Shown here piece after piece: positions 39,044 through 48,691 of a stretch of DNA of 64,000 nt; the stretch's first letter is position 1; each line of letters begins with the position of its first letter. Position numbers and translations under genes: made by a program. Below the pieces are notes generated by a model. The model saw nothing but the letters and a program-made list of their open reading frames with translations, was not told the DNA's origin and ran no database searches. The DNA is from Chryseobacterium gotjawalense (lineage in GTDB: Bacteria; Bacteroidota; Bacteroidia; Flavobacteriales; Weeksellaceae): assembly GCF_030012525.1 (NCBI RefSeq), contig NZ_CP124855.1, forward strand, positions 3,100,001 through 3,164,000, written 5' to 3'.

Positions 39044-40231
39044 CTAATGATTTTCTTTGATTAAAGTGTTGGGTTTAGGAATCGTGAGGAGGTAAAGAAC
39101 GACAATCAGTGTGGCAAATGCGGAGATTAAAAAGGTCGCCGGTGCACCGAACTGAAACCAAATAAGGCCTGCAAATGAACTTGCGAGCATGGTGCAGATG
39201 CTCTGAAATCCCGAAAATGTTCCGATCGCCGTTGCGGTATCTTTCCGGTCACTGATATTGGAAATCCACGCTGTTGAAATCCCGTTGGTCGCAGCGGCAT
39301 AAATCCCGTAAAGAGAGAACAGTCCAAAAAACACATACAGATTGGTATTCACCGACATTCCAAAATAAACCGCTGAAAACAGGAGGAGACCTGATATAAG
39401 AATTTTTTTCAAGCCTATTTTGTCCGCAAGAATCCCTATTGGAAAAGAAAAAAATGCATAAATAAGATTATAAAAGATGTAAACCGCAATAACCATCGTG
39501 TCATCAAGTCCAGACTGTTTTGCTTTGAGCAGAAGGAAAATGTCTGAACTGTTAAAAAGAGTAAAAGCAAGAAGTCCGATGACTAATTTTTTGTATTCCG
39601 GCGGGCTTACTTTCCAGTAATTAATAAACGAAAAGAAAGAAGCAGCTGATTTTGGTTTGATATCTTTTGGGTGTTTATCTTTCAATAAAAAAGAAGCAAG
39701 AACAGCAAGAAGTCCCGGAATAAAAGCAATAAAAAAAAGAGTCCGATAGTTCTGTGGATAAAAATACAGATAAATTAAAGCCAAAGAAGGCCCGATGACC
39801 GCTCCCAAAGTATCCATGGACCGGTGAAAGCCAAAAATCTGACCTTTCGTTTCCGCGGTGGCTTCATCTGAAAGCAGGGCGTCTCTTGCTGCTGTCCTGA
39901 TTCCTTTTCCGAAACGGTCAAGGGTACGGCTAAAGAAAATCAAAAGGGGATACGTAAAAATAGCCATCATCGGTTTTGAAACCGCACTGAAAGCATACCC
40001 GATTTTAACAAATGGAACTCTTCTGCCTGAATTGTCTGAAAGTTTGCCAAAGTAAGCTTTGCTCATGCCTGCGGTAGCTTCTGCAACTCCTTCAAGTATT
40101 CCGATAAGCACAATTGAAAAGCCGATTGATTTTAAATACATGGGCATAACCGGATACAGCATTTCACTGGCAATGTCGGTGAAGAGACTGACCAGTGACA
40201 AGATCCAAATGGTGCGTGTAATATATTTCAC
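39044..40231 (-). CDS. MFS transporter
   Basis: Major facilitator protein with 12 predicted helices, 395 residues. It begins YITRTIWILSLVSLFTDIAS, and TDIASEMLYPVMPMYL plus the loop AYFGKLSDNSGRRVPFVK (motif A variant G-K-L-S-D-x-x-G-R-R) place it in a group of uncharacterised MFS proteins that includes bacterial DHA-like exporters. The second-half motif A appears as GILADKIGLKKI. Substrate unknown. Not close to other transport genes; its upstream neighbour MgtA is 218 nt away on the same strand. Confidence 0.88.
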   Translation of the reverse strand: MKYITRTIWILSLVSLFTDIASEMLYPVMPMYLKSIGFSIVLIGILEGVAEATAGMSKAYFGKLSDNSGRRVPFVKIGYAFSAVSKPMMAIFTYPLLIFFSRTLDRFGKGIRTAARDALLSDEATAETKGQIFGFHRSMDTLGAVIGPSLALIYLYFYPQNYRTLFFIAFIPGLLAVLASFLLKDKHPKDIKPKSAASFFSFINYWKVSPPEYKKLVIGLLAFTLFNSSDIFLLLKAKQSGLDDTMVIAVYIFYNLIYAFFSFPIGILADKIGLKKILISGLLLFSAVYFGMSVNTNLYVFFGLFSLYGIYAAATNGISTAWISNISDRKDTATAIGTFSGFQSICTMLASSFAGLIWFQFGAPATFLISAFATLIVVLYLLTIPKPNTLIKENH

Positions 40232-40360
40232 AATTTCTCCTTTTTAGTCGGTTGTTCAATATTTGCGGGTCGTTCAATAGCAGCTTACCAAATATACGGA
40301 AGTTTCATAATTGTTTGAAAGCTGGCATACTTCTGATTTTTATCTCCAATCTCATTCTCA

Positions 40361-40380
40361 GCGAAAATCTGCGCCCCAAT
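40361..40380. repeat. Second copy of a short intergenic word
   Basis: GCGAAAATCTGCGCCCCAAT here and CGCAAAAATCTGCGCCCCAG at 10963-10982 share ATCTGCGCCCCA and a preceding A-rich piece, both upstream of MFS genes on the minus strand. Too short to call an element from two copies. Confidence 0.4.
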
Positions 40381-40449
40381 CTGAGTAAAATTCATCTTTT
40401 GCGGCGGCTCTTTTTCCTTTGGAGAGGTTTGGGGTGAGGAAGGCAAATT

Positions 40450-43158
40450 CTATAACCAGCTGTTGTATTTCTTAATAAACCAATTTTTCACAAACTGAGT
40501 CAGTAAGCAATAACTGAACAGGATTCCCAATAACCACGGGAAATACATCAAGGGCAAAGGTGTCATTTTGAAAGCGGCGGCAAAAGGGGAGAAGGGAATC
40601 ATGATGCCGACCAGCATGATGGTGGAGGTGAGTGCCACAACGGGTGCCGAAGCCCAGCTTTGAATAAACGGAATTTTGCGCGTACGAATCATGTGGACGA
40701 TTAAAGTTTGAGAAATCAGACTCTCTACAAACCAACCGGTCTGGAATAAACTCTGGTGTTCCGGTGAATTGGCTTTGAAGATAAACCACATCAGAGCAAA
40801 AGTGGCATAATCGAAAACAGAGCTGATCGGTCCGATGATGATCATGAATTTGCTGATTCCGCTTGCGTCCCATTTGTGCGGAGTTTGAATGTAATCAGAA
40901 TCCATTCTGTCCCATGGAATTGATATTTGCGAGAAATCATACAGGAGATTATTAATTAAAATCTGTATCGGAAGCATGGGTAAAAAAGGCAATAAAGCCG
41001 ATGCGCCCAAAACGCTGAACATGTTCCCGAAATTACTGCTGGCGGTCATTTTGATATACTTAATGATATTTCCATGTGTTCTGCGGCCATAAACAACGCC
41101 TTTCTGCAGAACCATTAAGTCTTTTTCGAGCAGGATGATATCGGCACTTTCTTTGGCGATATCTACGCCGGTATCTACCGATATGCCGACATCTGCATCG
41201 CGCAGAGCCGCCGCGTCATTGATTCCGTCGCCCATAAATCCCACGGTGTGTCCTTTTTGCTGGAGCAGTTTCACGACTCTGGATTTTTGCAGCGGACTTA
41301 GTTTTGCGAGTATGGATACCATGCCGATTTTATTTTGAAATTCCTCATCAGTCATCTTTTCCAGCTCATTGCCGAGCAGCACATTCGTTACCGGAATACC
41401 CACTTCGCGGCAAATCTTTTTAGTGACAATTCCGTTATCACCGGTCAGTACTTTTATGTTGACTCCTAATTTCTGCAGTTCACGAACGGCTTCACTTGCC
41501 GTGGGTTTTGCAGGATCCAGAAAGCCGATGAAACCGGTAAGTACCAAATCGCATTCATCAGCAATCGAATAAGTGAGCGGTCGTGCATCGCTTTCTTTTA
41601 CACCGATAAGCAGGACCCGAAGTCCGTCTCCATTCAGCTTATCTGTGATTTGGATTATTTTGTTTTTGAGATTTTCGTCTAAAGGAATAATGGCATCTGT
41701 GAAAAACTGGCTTTGTTCATCTGCCCCGGGATCTATTGCCCGGTTACAAACCGACAGCATTTCTTCGACAGCACCTTTGCAGATCAAAAAGTGTTTGTGG
41801 TTTTTTTCTTCCAAAATGACAGACATCCTTCGCCGGTTAAAATCAAAAGGAATCTCATCTACTTTTTTAAATTCGGCCAGTTTTAAATCGGCCTGTACAT
41901 CTTCATGGTTTTCATGATAATCGATGACGGCCAAATCCATGAGGTTTTTCAAACCGGTTTGATAAAAACTGTTCAGATAAGCCCATTTAAAAACTTCGTC
42001 ATCTTCGATACCGTGAATGTTGAGATGTCTTTGCATGACTATCTTGTCAAGCGTCAAAGTTCCGGTTTTGTCCGTACATAGAATATCCATCGCACCGATA
42101 TTCTGAATGGCATTTAATCTTTTGACGACTACTTTTCTTTTGCTCATGCTTACGGCGCCTTTTGCCAAGTTGGTCGTTACAATCATCGGCAACATTTCCG
42201 GCGTTAATCCTACGGCAACGCTGATACCGAACATAAATGCTTCCAGCCAGTTTCCTTTCGTCAATCCATTAATTAAAAAAACCAGCGGAACCATAACAAA
42301 CATAAACCTGATGAGCAGCCAGCTTACACTGTTGACTCCTTTTTCAAAACTGGTTTCGGCTCTTTTGCCCACCAGTGATTCCGACATCGTGCCAAAGTAC
42401 GTTTGATTGCCTGTGGCCACTACGATTGCCTGAGCAGTTCCACTCACCACATTGGTTCCAAGGAAACAGATATTCTCTAAATCGAGTGAAGATTTTTCGG
42501 AACTGTCAGTCAGCAGCGTATCGTGTTTCTCAACAGGCATGGCTTCACCGGTCAGCATTGATTGGCCTACGAATAAATCTTTGGAGTGAAGTATTCTGAC
42601 GTCGGCGGGAATCATATCGCCGGCAGATACCGAGATAAGATCACCGGGGACTAATTTTTTGATATCAATATCAATTTTACCCGAGTCTTTCCGCAGCACA
42701 GAAGCATTCGTTTTAACCATGCTTTTCAGCTCTTCTGCAGCTTTGTTGCTTCTGAATTCCTGAGAGAATCTCAGCAATACACTGGTAAGGATCATGAGCA
42801 AAACCACAATCACTTCTTTGTAATCTTTGGTGCCGGGAGCCGCATAAATTACATTCATAAAAAAGGAAACCACGCCGATTAAAAATAAGACCCCATTGAA
42901 AGGATTTATGAAAGCGCCGAGTAACTGAATATACCAAGAGGGAGCTTTTTCGTGCGCTATTTCGTTGATGCCATATGCTGACCGTTTTTTTATAACCTGA
43001 TCATCTGAAAGGCCTTCTTCACTGCTTTCGAGTTGAGTGAACAGTTTTTGGGGATCGGCTTCTGCGGCTTCTAAAAGTTGTTTCGCGGCGAGTTGGTTTG
43101 CACTATTGTCCGGCGAAACTAAACTGGCGGTCACTTTTTTATTGAATATATTTAACAT
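40450..43158 (-). CDS. mgtA: Magnesium-translocating P-type ATPase
   Basis: P3B-type ATPase that imports Mg2+ with its gradient, 902 residues, ten membrane helices. Phosphorylation motif ILCTDKTGTLTLD, hinge MGDGINDAAALRDADVGIS, and TGES-like SMLTGEAMPVEK in the actuator domain are all present. The N-terminal DDQVIKKRSAYGINEIA and the conserved IPFDFNRRRMSVIL match MgtA/MgtB rather than Ca2+ pumps. No MgtC gene or M-box riboswitch is visible upstream, so control by Mg2+ is not evident from this sequence. Confidence 0.96.
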   Translation of the reverse strand: MLNIFNKKVTASLVSPDNSANQLAAKQLLEAAEADPQKLFTQLESSEEGLSDDQVIKKRSAYGINEIAHEKAPSWYIQLLGAFINPFNGVLFLIGVVSFFMNVIYAAPGTKDYKEVIVVLLMILTSVLLRFSQEFRSNKAAEELKSMVKTNASVLRKDSGKIDIDIKKLVPGDLISVSAGDMIPADVRILHSKDLFVGQSMLTGEAMPVEKHDTLLTDSSEKSSLDLENICFLGTNVVSGTAQAIVVATGNQTYFGTMSESLVGKRAETSFEKGVNSVSWLLIRFMFVMVPLVFLINGLTKGNWLEAFMFGISVAVGLTPEMLPMIVTTNLAKGAVSMSKRKVVVKRLNAIQNIGAMDILCTDKTGTLTLDKIVMQRHLNIHGIEDDEVFKWAYLNSFYQTGLKNLMDLAVIDYHENHEDVQADLKLAEFKKVDEIPFDFNRRRMSVILEEKNHKHFLICKGAVEEMLSVCNRAIDPGADEQSQFFTDAIIPLDENLKNKIIQITDKLNGDGLRVLLIGVKESDARPLTYSIADECDLVLTGFIGFLDPAKPTASEAVRELQKLGVNIKVLTGDNGIVTKKICREVGIPVTNVLLGNELEKMTDEEFQNKIGMVSILAKLSPLQKSRVVKLLQQKGHTVGFMGDGINDAAALRDADVGISVDTGVDIAKESADIILLEKDLMVLQKGVVYGRRTHGNIIKYIKMTASSNFGNMFSVLGASALLPFLPMLPIQILINNLLYDFSQISIPWDRMDSDYIQTPHKWDASGISKFMIIIGPISSVFDYATFALMWFIFKANSPEHQSLFQTGWFVESLISQTLIVHMIRTRKIPFIQSWASAPVVALTSTIMLVGIMIPFSPFAAAFKMTPLPLMYFPWLLGILFSYCLLTQFVKNWFIKKYNSWL

Positions 43159-43328
43159 GATGACAGATGTTAAAATTAATTTGGAGTCTTGGTTTCAGGT
43201 GCTTAACTCGCTGCTATATCCAGTTCTGATTTTAAATCTTCCGTCTTGCACAAAACAGCTAGATATCATTTTTACTTTTACTGATTCACGCAGTGATCAA
43301 TTTTTGTAAAGCTCTCACTTTATATGAG

Positions 43329-43823
43329 TTACTTATTCCATTGATACAGATTTTCTAAAAACTGTATTTTTTCGTTTTCTGTCCATCGATTCGTGTAAAT
43401 CAAAAAATTTAAGAAATTTTTTTCTGAGGAACCGAAAAGAAATACATGGTCCAATTGATCTTTATATTTCCAAATGATAAATTCTAAGTTTGAATTCTCT
43501 TTAAGTTTTTGCGTTTTAAAGTTATGTTTTTTTTTCAAATCAGAATCCCATTTATAAAATGCTTTTAGGTTTTCAAAATCCGACCGGTTTGCTTTATAAA
43601 ATGGATAAGACTTCTTCAGATTCTGCGCAATTGCTATAATGATTCCGTCGCCATTTTTCAAATAGGTTTGGCCAGATTGGCGTACCGTATTCAATTGGGT
43701 CCAATTCCCCGGAATTTTTACTTCCCCGGAATTCGTTTTTATAGTGGTGTAATCCATCAGATCCTGGCTCACTATAAAATGCGGGAGGAGAAAAAAGAGG
43801 ATTGTGGGTAAACTGATTTTCAT
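43329..43823 (-). CDS. Exported hypothetical protein
   Basis: Unrecognised protein of 164 residues from the ATG at 43823, chosen because MKISLPTILFFLLPHFIVSQ is a clear signal peptide there; an ATG at 43922 would hide it behind 33 residues. The mature part contains GEVKIPGNWTQLNTVRQSGQ, which recalls PsbP/MOG1-like stress-response folds in outline, and a hydrophobic-aromatic C-terminus (RWTENEKIQFLENLYQW). AT-rich, single gene. Confidence 0.65.
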   Translation of the reverse strand: MKISLPTILFFLLPHFIVSQDLMDYTTIKTNSGEVKIPGNWTQLNTVRQSGQTYLKNGDGIIIAIAQNLKKSYPFYKANRSDFENLKAFYKWDSDLKKKHNFKTQKLKENSNLEFIIWKYKDQLDHVFLFGSSEKNFLNFLIYTNRWTENEKIQFLENLYQWNK

Positions 43824-43922
43824 TATGCTGTTATTTGATCGGAAGAAGAGCTTTGCACGTTCATCGGTTTGTGGATTTTTATAATAAATCCTCATAGCGT
43901 TTTCATATTCAGTACGATACAA

Positions 43923-44253
43923 AGATATAATAGAAATAGGTTACAAACTGTATTTTTTTAGCTGGCAATTTGTTTTTTTTATTTTCTTTGCCTCAGAATC
44001 AAACAACGGATAAACGGAGGCGATCCCCGAACTATTTTAGAAAAGGTGAGTTTTAGATCATTTAAAACAGCTGTTATTGAATTGCAATATTGTTTTAAAA
44101 GATAAACAAATAAAAAAACAGCGCTTAAAAAACGCTGTCTGACTGTCCTTATTTTTTTGAAATTACTGAAAATTATTGAGGCTGTTCTTTTGAATTTTCA
44201 TAAATGTTATAAGAGCTTATTTTTTACTTTTATTTGAAGTAAATCAGTTTTCA
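43923..44253. other. Gene-free stretch with terminator
   Basis: 331 AT-rich bases; contains the terminator at 44118-44145 and otherwise nothing recognised. Confidence 0.45.
44118..44145 (-). terminator. Rho-independent terminator below the exported protein
   Basis: ACAGCG (44118-44123) pairs with CGCTGT (44133-44138), and on the minus strand the stem is followed by seven T. About 115 nt after the stop at 44254. Confidence 0.65.
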
Positions 44254-44787
44254 TTAATTATCCTTCGATTTTTCAGTTCTAAGAAAATGCAGAGAACCTA
44301 ATCTTGTGTCTTTAGTTAAAGTCCAGATATTAATGATTTTTTCAGAGTTAAAATCCTGCTCGTTTGGACTGATGAATTCAATTTCTTTAATGCTTTTTGT
44401 GGCGATGAGATAGTGGTCATTCATCAATAAAAAACCATCCACATAGATTTTTGTTTGAGGATCTGCACCGAGAAATATTCTGATGTCGTTTTGAGTTTTT
44501 GTTTCAATGTTTCCTAAATCTGCCTTACAAAGAATCAAGCCATATTCACTTAAATTTGGGTAGGTTTTCGCATATTGATCAATTCCTTTTTGTGCGGATT
44601 TCATCACCTGCATTTCCTTTATTGTGATGTTCGGCTGCGTATTAATCAGTTCCCAATTGGCGATAATGTTTTCATTAATCAAAACGGTGGGCTTATCTTT
44701 TTTGGAATACAGTAACTTTTCGAAACTCTGTGCAAACATACTTGAGCAGGAAATGAATGTCAGCAAAAGAAATAATTTTGTTTTCAT
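44254..44787 (-). CDS. Exported hypothetical protein
   Basis: Unknown protein of 177 residues from the ATG at 44787, where MKTKLFLLLTFISCSSMFAQ is a signal peptide; a further in-frame ATG at 44838 would add 17 residues. The mature part has DPQTKIYVDGFLLMNDHYLIA, and YVDG plus IKEIEFISPNEQD recall the plug-like TonB-related or carboxypeptidase-associated domains of Bacteroidota proteins (strand pattern only). No enzymatic motif. Confidence 0.65.
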   Translation of the reverse strand: MKTKLFLLLTFISCSSMFAQSFEKLLYSKKDKPTVLINENIIANWELINTQPNITIKEMQVMKSAQKGIDQYAKTYPNLSEYGLILCKADLGNIETKTQNDIRIFLGADPQTKIYVDGFLLMNDHYLIATKSIKEIEFISPNEQDFNSEKIINIWTLTKDTRLGSLHFLRTEKSKDN

Positions 44788-44937
44788 AGAAGTGATTTTA
44801 TTATGATTGACTTTATCAAATATAACAATATTTTTCATTCAAAACTTTTAAATGGTAAATGGTTTAAAAAGTTAAACTGTGGCAATCTTGCGAAATACTT
44901 ATTAAAAATAACTTCACCTATTTTGTAGTTAAAAGAT

Positions 44938-45255
44938 TTACAAAGAATCATTAGAAATTGAACCATTAAGATTCGGTTAAGGGATTAAGAATATTAAGAT
45001 TTCCTCCGGTTGAAATAAATAATTTGTACCAACATTTTGCCATCTTTTGAAAAACTTTTTAAAATATATCTTTTGTTTCTTTTGCGGTTAAAAAAAGTTG
45101 AAAATTATCAGTGAAAATTGCACCATGAAGATTCGGTTAAGGGATTAAGATTATTAAGATTTCCTCCGGTTGAAATAAATAATTTGCAGCAACATTTTGC
45201 CATCTTTTGAAAAACTTTTTAAAATAAATCTTTTGTTTCTTTTGCGGTAAAAAAA
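44938..45255. repeat. 160-bp tandem repeat, two units
   Basis: ATTCGGTTAAGGGATTAAGA occurs at 44971 and again at 45131; the copies run from about 44960-45090 and 45120-45252. Shared parts include TTTCCTCCGGTTGAAATAAA, AACATTTTGCCATCTTTTGA and TCTTTTGTTTCTTTTGCGGT. Divergence by scattered substitutions only. Same TTAAG-word family as the other two intergenic repeat zones. Confidence 0.88.
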
Positions 45256-45286
45256 ACTCCGCGGGATCATTAATTCGAAACAAAAA

Positions 45287-45310
45287 AACTTCCGAAAATC
45301 TCCGGAAGTT
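45287..45310 (-). terminator. Rho-independent terminator after rng
   Basis: Stem AACTTCCG (45287-45294) and CGGAAGTT (45303-45310) with a T run on the minus strand, 30 nt after the rng stop. Confidence 0.85.
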
Positions 45311-45339
45311 ATATGTTTTAGTACGATTCTTTCTTATTC

Positions 45340-46902
45340 TTAATTTGAATAACTCATCAGTTCCTCTTTTTTGGAATTGACCATTTTGTATTCCAGATAT
45401 TTAAAGGAATCTCTTGGGATAATCGTTACCCATTTTTTGTATTTCAAGTACCATTTCATTTGGATGCTTCGCAAACCTTTGGTCAAATAAGCTTCTACAA
45501 AAGGATGGACATGCAAAAACAGTTTGCCTTTTTCGGTCTGAATCAAATTCCGGATCACTTCTTCCATGCGCTCCACCACAACGATTGGGGCCAGGATTTC
45601 TCCGTCAATATTAGGATTGTCTTCCTTGGTTTTGATGACTTTTTCCGGTTTGGTCCGTTGACGGGTTAGCTGGATCAGTCCGAATTTACTCGGTGGCAAA
45701 ATCTTGTGTCTTGCTTTATCACGGCTCATTTCGGCTTTGAAATGTTCGTACAGATCTCGTCGGTGGTCGGCATTGATCATGTCAATAAAATCGACTACGA
45801 TAATTCCGCCCATGTCTCTCAGTCTGAGTTGACGGGCGATTTCGGTGGCTGCCATTTTATTCACGGTCAAAGCGTGCTCTTTGTTCGATGAACCCGCTCC
45901 TGAGGAAAGATTATTCCCGGAGTTTACATCAATAACGTGGAGTGCTTCTGTATGTTCAATGACCAAATAGGCACCTTTCGAACTTGGGATATTCACGTGT
46001 TTCCCAAAACTCTGTTTCATCTGTTTTTCTACGTTGTAATATTCCATTAATGGAATTGGTTTATCGTAGAACTGAACAATGTTTTTTCTTTCCGGCGCGA
46101 TAACTTCGATATAATTCCGCATATCGTCAACCATTTGCTCATCATCACAAATAATGGAAACGAAATCGGCATTAAAATTATCCCGTAAAATAGAGGAAGC
46201 TTTATCTTCTTCGCTCAATACTCTGCTCGGGACTTTGTTTTTCTGAAGGTTTTTAAATGCGGTTTCCCATTTCTGAATCAGCTGATTCATGTCATTGTGG
46301 AGTTCTGCGACTTTTTTTCCTTCGGCAACGGTCCTGATGATCACACCGAAACCTTCAGGTTTAATGCTTTCAATTAAAGTTTTGAGTCTCTCCTTCTCCT
46401 CAGAGTTGCTGATTTTTTTTGAAATAGAAACGCTTTTGTCAAATGGAATCAAGACTAAAAATCTTCCGGTAAGGGAAATTTGAGTTGATATTCTCGGTCC
46501 TTTTGTTGAGATCGGTTCTTTGGTGATTTGTAGAATAACGCTGTCGTCTTTTGCCAGAACTTTATCAATGGTTCCGTTCTTATTAATCTCTTTTTGAATT
46601 TCGAAATTCTTTAGCGACGAATTGTGTTGTTTTTTGGAAACAGTGTCTTGTAGAAATTTTTTGTAAGTAAGAAATTGTGGGCCTAAATCCTGATAATGCA
46701 AAAAGGCATCTTTCTCATAACCAATGCTTACGAAGGCAGCATTTAAATTGGGTGCAAGTTTTTTTACTTTACCGATAAATAAATCGCCGACCACGAATTC
46801 ACTCTTGTCCTCCTGTTCGTGGAGCTCAAAAAGCCGTCCGTCTTCCAGCAAAGCAATCTTAGATTGCTCGCCTTCATGTGATATAATCAGTTCTTTCTTC
46901 AT
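45340..46902 (-). CDS. rng: Ribonuclease E/G
   Basis: Endoribonuclease for rRNA maturation and mRNA decay, cytoplasmic, 520 residues, the length of RNase G (no long C-terminal scaffold). An S1-like RNA-binding domain covers about 35-135 (VGDLFIGKVKKLAPNLNAAF). The DNase I-like catalytic domain includes LHVIDVNSGNN and IIVVDFIDM with the Mg2+-binding aspartates, then LTRQRTKPEKVI. The Zn-link C-P-x-C of RNase E is absent, as expected for Bacteroidota RNase G. First of a conserved minus-strand neighbourhood with HU; the gap upstream contains a 29-residue gene. Confidence 0.93.
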   Translation of the reverse strand: MKKELIISHEGEQSKIALLEDGRLFELHEQEDKSEFVVGDLFIGKVKKLAPNLNAAFVSIGYEKDAFLHYQDLGPQFLTYKKFLQDTVSKKQHNSSLKNFEIQKEINKNGTIDKVLAKDDSVILQITKEPISTKGPRISTQISLTGRFLVLIPFDKSVSISKKISNSEEKERLKTLIESIKPEGFGVIIRTVAEGKKVAELHNDMNQLIQKWETAFKNLQKNKVPSRVLSEEDKASSILRDNFNADFVSIICDDEQMVDDMRNYIEVIAPERKNIVQFYDKPIPLMEYYNVEKQMKQSFGKHVNIPSSKGAYLVIEHTEALHVIDVNSGNNLSSGAGSSNKEHALTVNKMAATEIARQLRLRDMGGIIVVDFIDMINADHRRDLYEHFKAEMSRDKARHKILPPSKFGLIQLTRQRTKPEKVIKTKEDNPNIDGEILAPIVVVERMEEVIRNLIQTEKGKLFLHVHPFVEAYLTKGLRSIQMKWYLKYKKWVTIIPRDSFKYLEYKMVNSKKEELMSYSN

Positions 46903-47108
46903 TCTGTTGATAAGGGATTAAAATATTAAGGGTCTTAGAAATTCTGAAAAAATCAATTCTAATTGCTCAATTTTTTAATAGTTTCTTGGTTTTGTTTTAT
47001 CAAATTTGGCGAAATGTCATCCTTTTGATATAAACAAAAATATAGCCGGTGTAATTTTAAATAGATAAAAACACCAACTATATTGTTATATTGTAAATCG
47101 CAAAGAGA

Positions 47109-47198
47109 TTATTTTTTCTTGTGTCTGTTTGCTCTTCTTCTTTTCTTTCTTTTGTGGGTCGCAACCTTATGTCTCTTTCTTTTCTTTCCGCTTGGCAT
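47109..47198 (-). CDS. Small highly basic protein, probably ribosomal
   Basis: A 29-residue gene, MPSGKKRKRHKVATHKRKKR then RRANRHKKK, in which 19 of the residues are Lys, Arg or His. Lies between rng (207 nt away) and HU (45 nt), an arrangement I associate with flavobacterial genomes. Such short Lys/Arg-rich proteins usually bind rRNA: it could be one of the small Bacteroidota-specific ribosomal proteins (the THX/bL38 sort), but I cannot confirm which. ATG at 47198 and TAA at 47109-47111 are clear; the chance of a random frame with this composition is low. Confidence 0.8.
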   Translation of the reverse strand: MPSGKKRKRHKVATHKRKKRRRANRHKKK

Positions 47199-47243
47199 AA
47201 TTTAAATTTTTTTGTTTGTAACTTATATTTATTATTTAGTTTA

Positions 47244-47534
47244 TTACTTAACTGGAACTTTCGTTTTGATTTTCTCTACGAACGTTTTCGAAGGTTTAAA
47301 GGCCGGGATATTATGAGCAGGGATTTCAATAGCGGTGTTTTTCGAGATGTTTCTTCCTGTTTTTGCTGCTCTGGTTTTAATAATAAATGAACCAAATCCT
47401 CTTAGATACACATTATCTCCGTTATACATTGATGTTCTGATCTCCTGCATAAAAGCTTCAATAACTTTCTGGGTTTCATTCTTTTCAGTTCCCAATTTAT
47501 TTGAGATGGTGTTTACCAATTCTGCCTTTGTCAT
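47244..47534 (-). CDS. HU family nucleoid protein
   Basis: DNA-bending dimeric protein of 96 residues. MTKAELVNTISNKLGTEKNE is the canonical HU N-terminus and RGFGSFIIKTRAAKTGRNIS carries the DNA-binding beta-arm with G-x-G-S-F and R-x-x-x-x-x-x-R-N. Length normal. Preceded by a promoter on the minus strand with a full match to the flavobacterial consensus. Gene order rng-HU-mutY is common in the class. Confidence 0.97.
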   Translation of the reverse strand: MTKAELVNTISNKLGTEKNETQKVIEAFMQEIRTSMYNGDNVYLRGFGSFIIKTRAAKTGRNISKNTAIEIPAHNIPAFKPSKTFVEKIKTKVPVK

Positions 47535-47563
47535 TTCCTTTTTTTATTTATATTTTTGGTGTG

Positions 47564-47591
47564 CAAATATAATAAGAATTTTTGAAAACAA
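47564..47591 (-). promoter_or_regulatory. Promoter of the HU gene
   Basis: On the minus strand TTG (47591-47589), 17-nt spacer, TATATTTG (47571-47564): full match to TTG-N17-23-TANNTTTG, 30 nt before the HU ATG. It overlaps the first codons of the divergent mutY. Confidence 0.72.
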
Positions 47592-48634
47592 AAAAACAAA
47601 ATGCTGATTTTCTTCATGTTGGTAGGAAATTACTGGATTGGTACAAAATCCATGGCAGAGAATTGCCCTTTAGAAAAACCAATGATCCCTATAAGATTTG
47701 GATTTGCGAAATTATTTTTCAGCAAACCCGGATAGAACAGGGGCTTAACCATTACCGAAATTTCATTGAAAGATTTCCCGATGTTCAAACCTTAGCCGGG
47801 GCAGAAACTGATGAAGTTTTACTCTATTGGAAAGGCCTCGGATATTATTCCAGAGCCTTGAATCTGCATAAAGCATCGCTGCAGATCATTAATGATTTTA
47901 ATGGAATTTTTCCCGCAGATTACGACAGTATTTTGCAGTTAAAAGGAATCGGAAAATACACTGCAGCAGCCATTTCAAGCATTTGTTTCGGAAAAAAAAT
48001 CGCTGCGGTAGACGGTAATTTTTATCGCGTTTTATCCCGGTTATTTGCCGATGATTTTGATATTTCAAACTCCAAAGCCTTTGATTATTTTTCTGAACTG
48101 GCTTTAAAGATGATGCCCGAAAATGAAGCCGGACATTTCAATGAAGCCATGATGGACTTGGGTTCCGAAATCTGCAAACCCAAAAATCCGAAGTGTGAAT
48201 CCTGTCCTTTAAATAAAGACTGCGTCGCTTTTAACTTAGGCAAGATTTCCGGTTTTCCGGTAAAGACCAAAAAAGTGAAACCAACTGATTTAGACCTTTA
48301 CTATTCTTTTGTGGAATATAACGGTCAATTTTTGGTACGACAGAGAAAAGACGATTTTATCTGGAAAAAGCTTTTTGAATTTCCTGTTGAAATTCCGGCA
48401 GACTGGCAGCAGTTCGTCGTTAAGCAGAAAACCATTGCTCATAAACTGACGCATAAAAATTTATCGATTCAAATGAGTCATGTTGTACTGGAGTCGCAGG
48501 ATATTTTCACCGAATTTGCAAACGGGAACGGCTTTTCAATCATAACTTATGAAGAATCGCACCAGAAATCCTTTCCGAAACCGCTGGAAAATTACCTGAA
48601 AGATTATTATGAAAACAAATCTTTAATGCGCTGA
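47582..48634 (+). CDS. mutY: A/G-specific adenine DNA glycosylase
   Basis: Removes adenine paired with 8-oxoguanine, preventing G:C to T:A change. 350 residues. Helix-hairpin-helix ending LKGIGKYTAAAISSICF with the catalytic Asp in IAAVDGNFYRVLSR; four cysteines of the [4Fe-4S] cluster in CKPKNPKCESCPLNKDC; a C-terminal Nudix-like 8-oxoG recognition domain from about residue 225 (DLDLYYSFVEYNGQFLVRQR). The only usable in-frame start is TTG at 47582 (then KTKKQNADFLHVGRKLLDWY); no ATG lies in frame before the motif. Divergent from HU; downstream gldD, as is common in Flavobacteriia. Confidence 0.95.
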   Translation: MKTKKQNADFLHVGRKLLDWYKIHGRELPFRKTNDPYKIWICEIIFQQTRIEQGLNHYRNFIERFPDVQTLAGAETDEVLLYWKGLGYYSRALNLHKASLQIINDFNGIFPADYDSILQLKGIGKYTAAAISSICFGKKIAAVDGNFYRVLSRLFADDFDISNSKAFDYFSELALKMMPENEAGHFNEAMMDLGSEICKPKNPKCESCPLNKDCVAFNLGKISGFPVKTKKVKPTDLDLYYSFVEYNGQFLVRQRKDDFIWKKLFEFPVEIPADWQQFVVKQKTIAHKLTHKNLSIQMSHVVLESQDIFTEFANGNGFSIITYEESHQKSFPKPLENYLKDYYENKSLMR

Positions 48635-48691
48635 ACTCCTTAATCAGAGCTTATCGTTTTTTTTCTGCCATGAATTCACGAATTTACTTCG

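Noticed and set aside
43159..43328. M-box riboswitch before mgtA
   Set aside because: No matching conserved helices were seen, and the leader is too short for one.
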